From positions 3,545,065 through 3,609,064 of the forward strand of contig RSEF01000021.1 in the NCBI GenBank assembly GCA_003993805.1: a stretch of DNA of 64,000 bases, written 5' to 3'. The notes below the pieces were generated by a model. It ran no database searches, was not told the DNA's origin, and was given only the letters and a program-made list of their open reading frames with translations. Shown here piece by piece: positions 62,742 to 64,000 of the stretch (position 1 is its first letter; every line of letters starts with the position of its first letter). The translations under genes were made by a program, and so were the position numbers. This stretch comes from Himantopus leucocephalus (Eukaryota > Chordata > Aves > Charadriiformes > Recurvirostridae).

Positions 62742-63371
62742 AGCACAAAACAGAACAGAAAAAAAAAGTATTCCTTTTAAGGATGCTCATGCAATGCCTG
62801 TCTAAGGCACATGCACACTGAAGCTCCAGATCAGTGAAAATTAAAGCTTTTTCAGATATATTCTATGGAATTCTCATCCAATTCCTATTTTACCATAACT
62901 CTTAGACAACACCAGCCTTTCCATAGTACGGCTATGAAAGAACACAATTTTGAAAGAAATTTTTCAAAATGCTTGTGCCTTATATAGTTACACTTAAAAT
63001 CAGAAGAATTCTTTCACTTATCCCATCTCCCATAACCGACTGTTCTTATAGTACACCGTTCAGTCTAGCCTTAAATAGCAACTTCAGAAATTCAGCTGCA
63101 GCCCAAGACACTTTTGCTCAGGCACACGGTTGGGGGGAGCAGCAGCGCAGGACTGTACACAGCAGTGCCAAATCACTATACAAGGCCGCACACCATTCTT
63201 TTGAGGAGGAAAAAGCATATTGCTGTCAGGTTTGCCCTCGGAAAACCGTCACCAAGATTCAAAATTTCCTCCTACTAATTTCATCAAACTCAGAAAAAGG
63301 TTAAAAGTAATCCACATACTTAAATATTTTTTAATTACAATTACAGGTTCAAACTCATTACAAGTGTTATT

Positions 63372-63479
63372 TTATCGCTTTGAACTTTTCAGAAATATCT
63401 TGGGTGTTTGCCATCCTGCAGGAGGATTTTTCAAACCAGCTCTTTTCCAGATGCGCTCCAAATCTTTCTCAAATTTCAT
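63372..63479 (-). CDS. AURKAIP1: AURKAIP1 (mitochondrial ribosomal protein mS38), last coding exon
   Basis: After acceptor TTTTTCTGTTTTAG, 35 codons and a TAA stop encode [16 protein letters not shown] then [19 protein letters not shown]. This is the conserved end of AURKAIP1/mS38 (KFEKDL-RIW--AGL, P-GWQTPKI-L). The protein is a small, very basic component of the mitochondrial small ribosomal subunit, first described as an Aurora-A-interacting protein. The exon begins in phase 0, and the highly basic stretch that normally precedes it (RRRKM-HHKYRKL-type) is not in the last 520 bases of the window, so the upstream exons lie beyond the right edge. Its position upstream of MXRA8 on the same strand repeats the human order. 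Confidence 0.93.
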   Translation of the reverse strand: MKFEKDLERIWKRAGLKNPPAGWQTPKIFLKSSKR

Positions 63480-64000
63480 CTAAAACAGAAAAACAAAAAG
63501 AAAGAAAAAATGGTAACACAGCTCAGAAGCAACACTCAAGTATTCAGCCACTGCCCACGTGTGCCAGGGAGAATCTAGGTATAATGCACACAAAGGAGAC
63601 AAATGCTTTTAAGTAGGCAGCTTGTTCTAAGTGTCAAAATAGTTCACCTTACTGCAGAAAATACATTAAAATGCACAAGGATCTTAGTAGCAGTATTTTA
63701 AAAGTCCTGTGCCAGGAAAACTAAGGACATGAAAACAAAACTGTGAGAAAATTAAGAGGATTTCCGCATCATAAAGTGTTCAACACTGCTTCCTACAAAT
63801 CTGAAGAAATGGAATTACAATAACCCCGATCTGCACCTAGGCAAGGTGAAAATTACCAGAGAATGAACTAAACTATATCATAGCAAACCTAACAGACTAC
63901 TGAAATGCAGTGTTGAATAAGAACCTCTGCAGCTTGAATGAAGGCCCATACCTTCCTTCACCCCTTCTATTAACAGAAGTAAAAGGCTTCTATATAGAAA
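63480..64000 (-). other. AURKAIP1: AURKAIP1 intron (partial; runs off the right edge)
   Basis: About 520 AT-rich bases upstream of the last exon's acceptor. No coding exon is recognised before the end of the window. Confidence 0.7.

Noticed and set aside
1..64000. CRISPR arrays, operons, ribosome-binding sites, prokaryotic or phage genes
   Set aside because: None seen; the sequence is vertebrate nuclear DNA.

Overview
This is vertebrate, almost certainly avian, nuclear DNA. Genes are split into small exons with GT-AG introns. The repeats are CR1 LINE 3' ends, LTRs of avian endogenous-retrovirus type and worn MIR-like SINEs, and the one CpG island is very GC-rich. I recognise parts of three genes, all on the minus strand: DVL1 (first coding exon), MXRA8 (nine coding exons, from just after the signal peptide to the stop) and AURKAIP1 (last coding exon). 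The same order and orientation occur on human chromosome 1p36.33, so the block has conserved synteny.

Layout. 1-10669 is DVL1 intron 1; no further DVL1 exon was found, so the rest of the gene lies to the left of the window. 10670-10839 is DVL1 coding exon 1 inside a CpG island (about 9850-11400) that holds two single-N assembly breaks flanked by homopolymer runs. 11445-12960 is a nest of three LTRs upstream of DVL1; the inner one (12303-12521) has a 5-bp target-site duplication. About 13.0-24.0 kb is gene-poor and holds the MXRA8 3' UTR at its right-hand end. 24046-35954 is MXRA8: I placed all intron-exon borders and every junction keeps the reading frame (459, 309, 159, 102, 78, 77, 31, 26 and 21 nt exons). 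36-63.3 kb has two 100-N gaps inside CR1 copies, two exon-like ORFs near 39 kb that I could not assign with confidence, and otherwise degenerate intergenic or intronic sequence. 63372-63479 is the last AURKAIP1 exon; its remaining exons lie beyond the right edge.

The genes do not form an operon-like unit. DVL1 is the cytoplasmic Wnt transducer, MXRA8 is a two-Ig adhesion protein of the cell surface, and AURKAIP1 (mS38) is a mitochondrial small-subunit ribosomal protein. The main open question is the 5' end of MXRA8: its signal-peptide exon is not securely placed and may be at 39097-39215, further right, or lost in the 36560-36659 gap. I saw no convincing new biological system. The best leads are the unassigned exon-like ORFs near 39 kb and the nested LTRs beside the DVL1 promoter.
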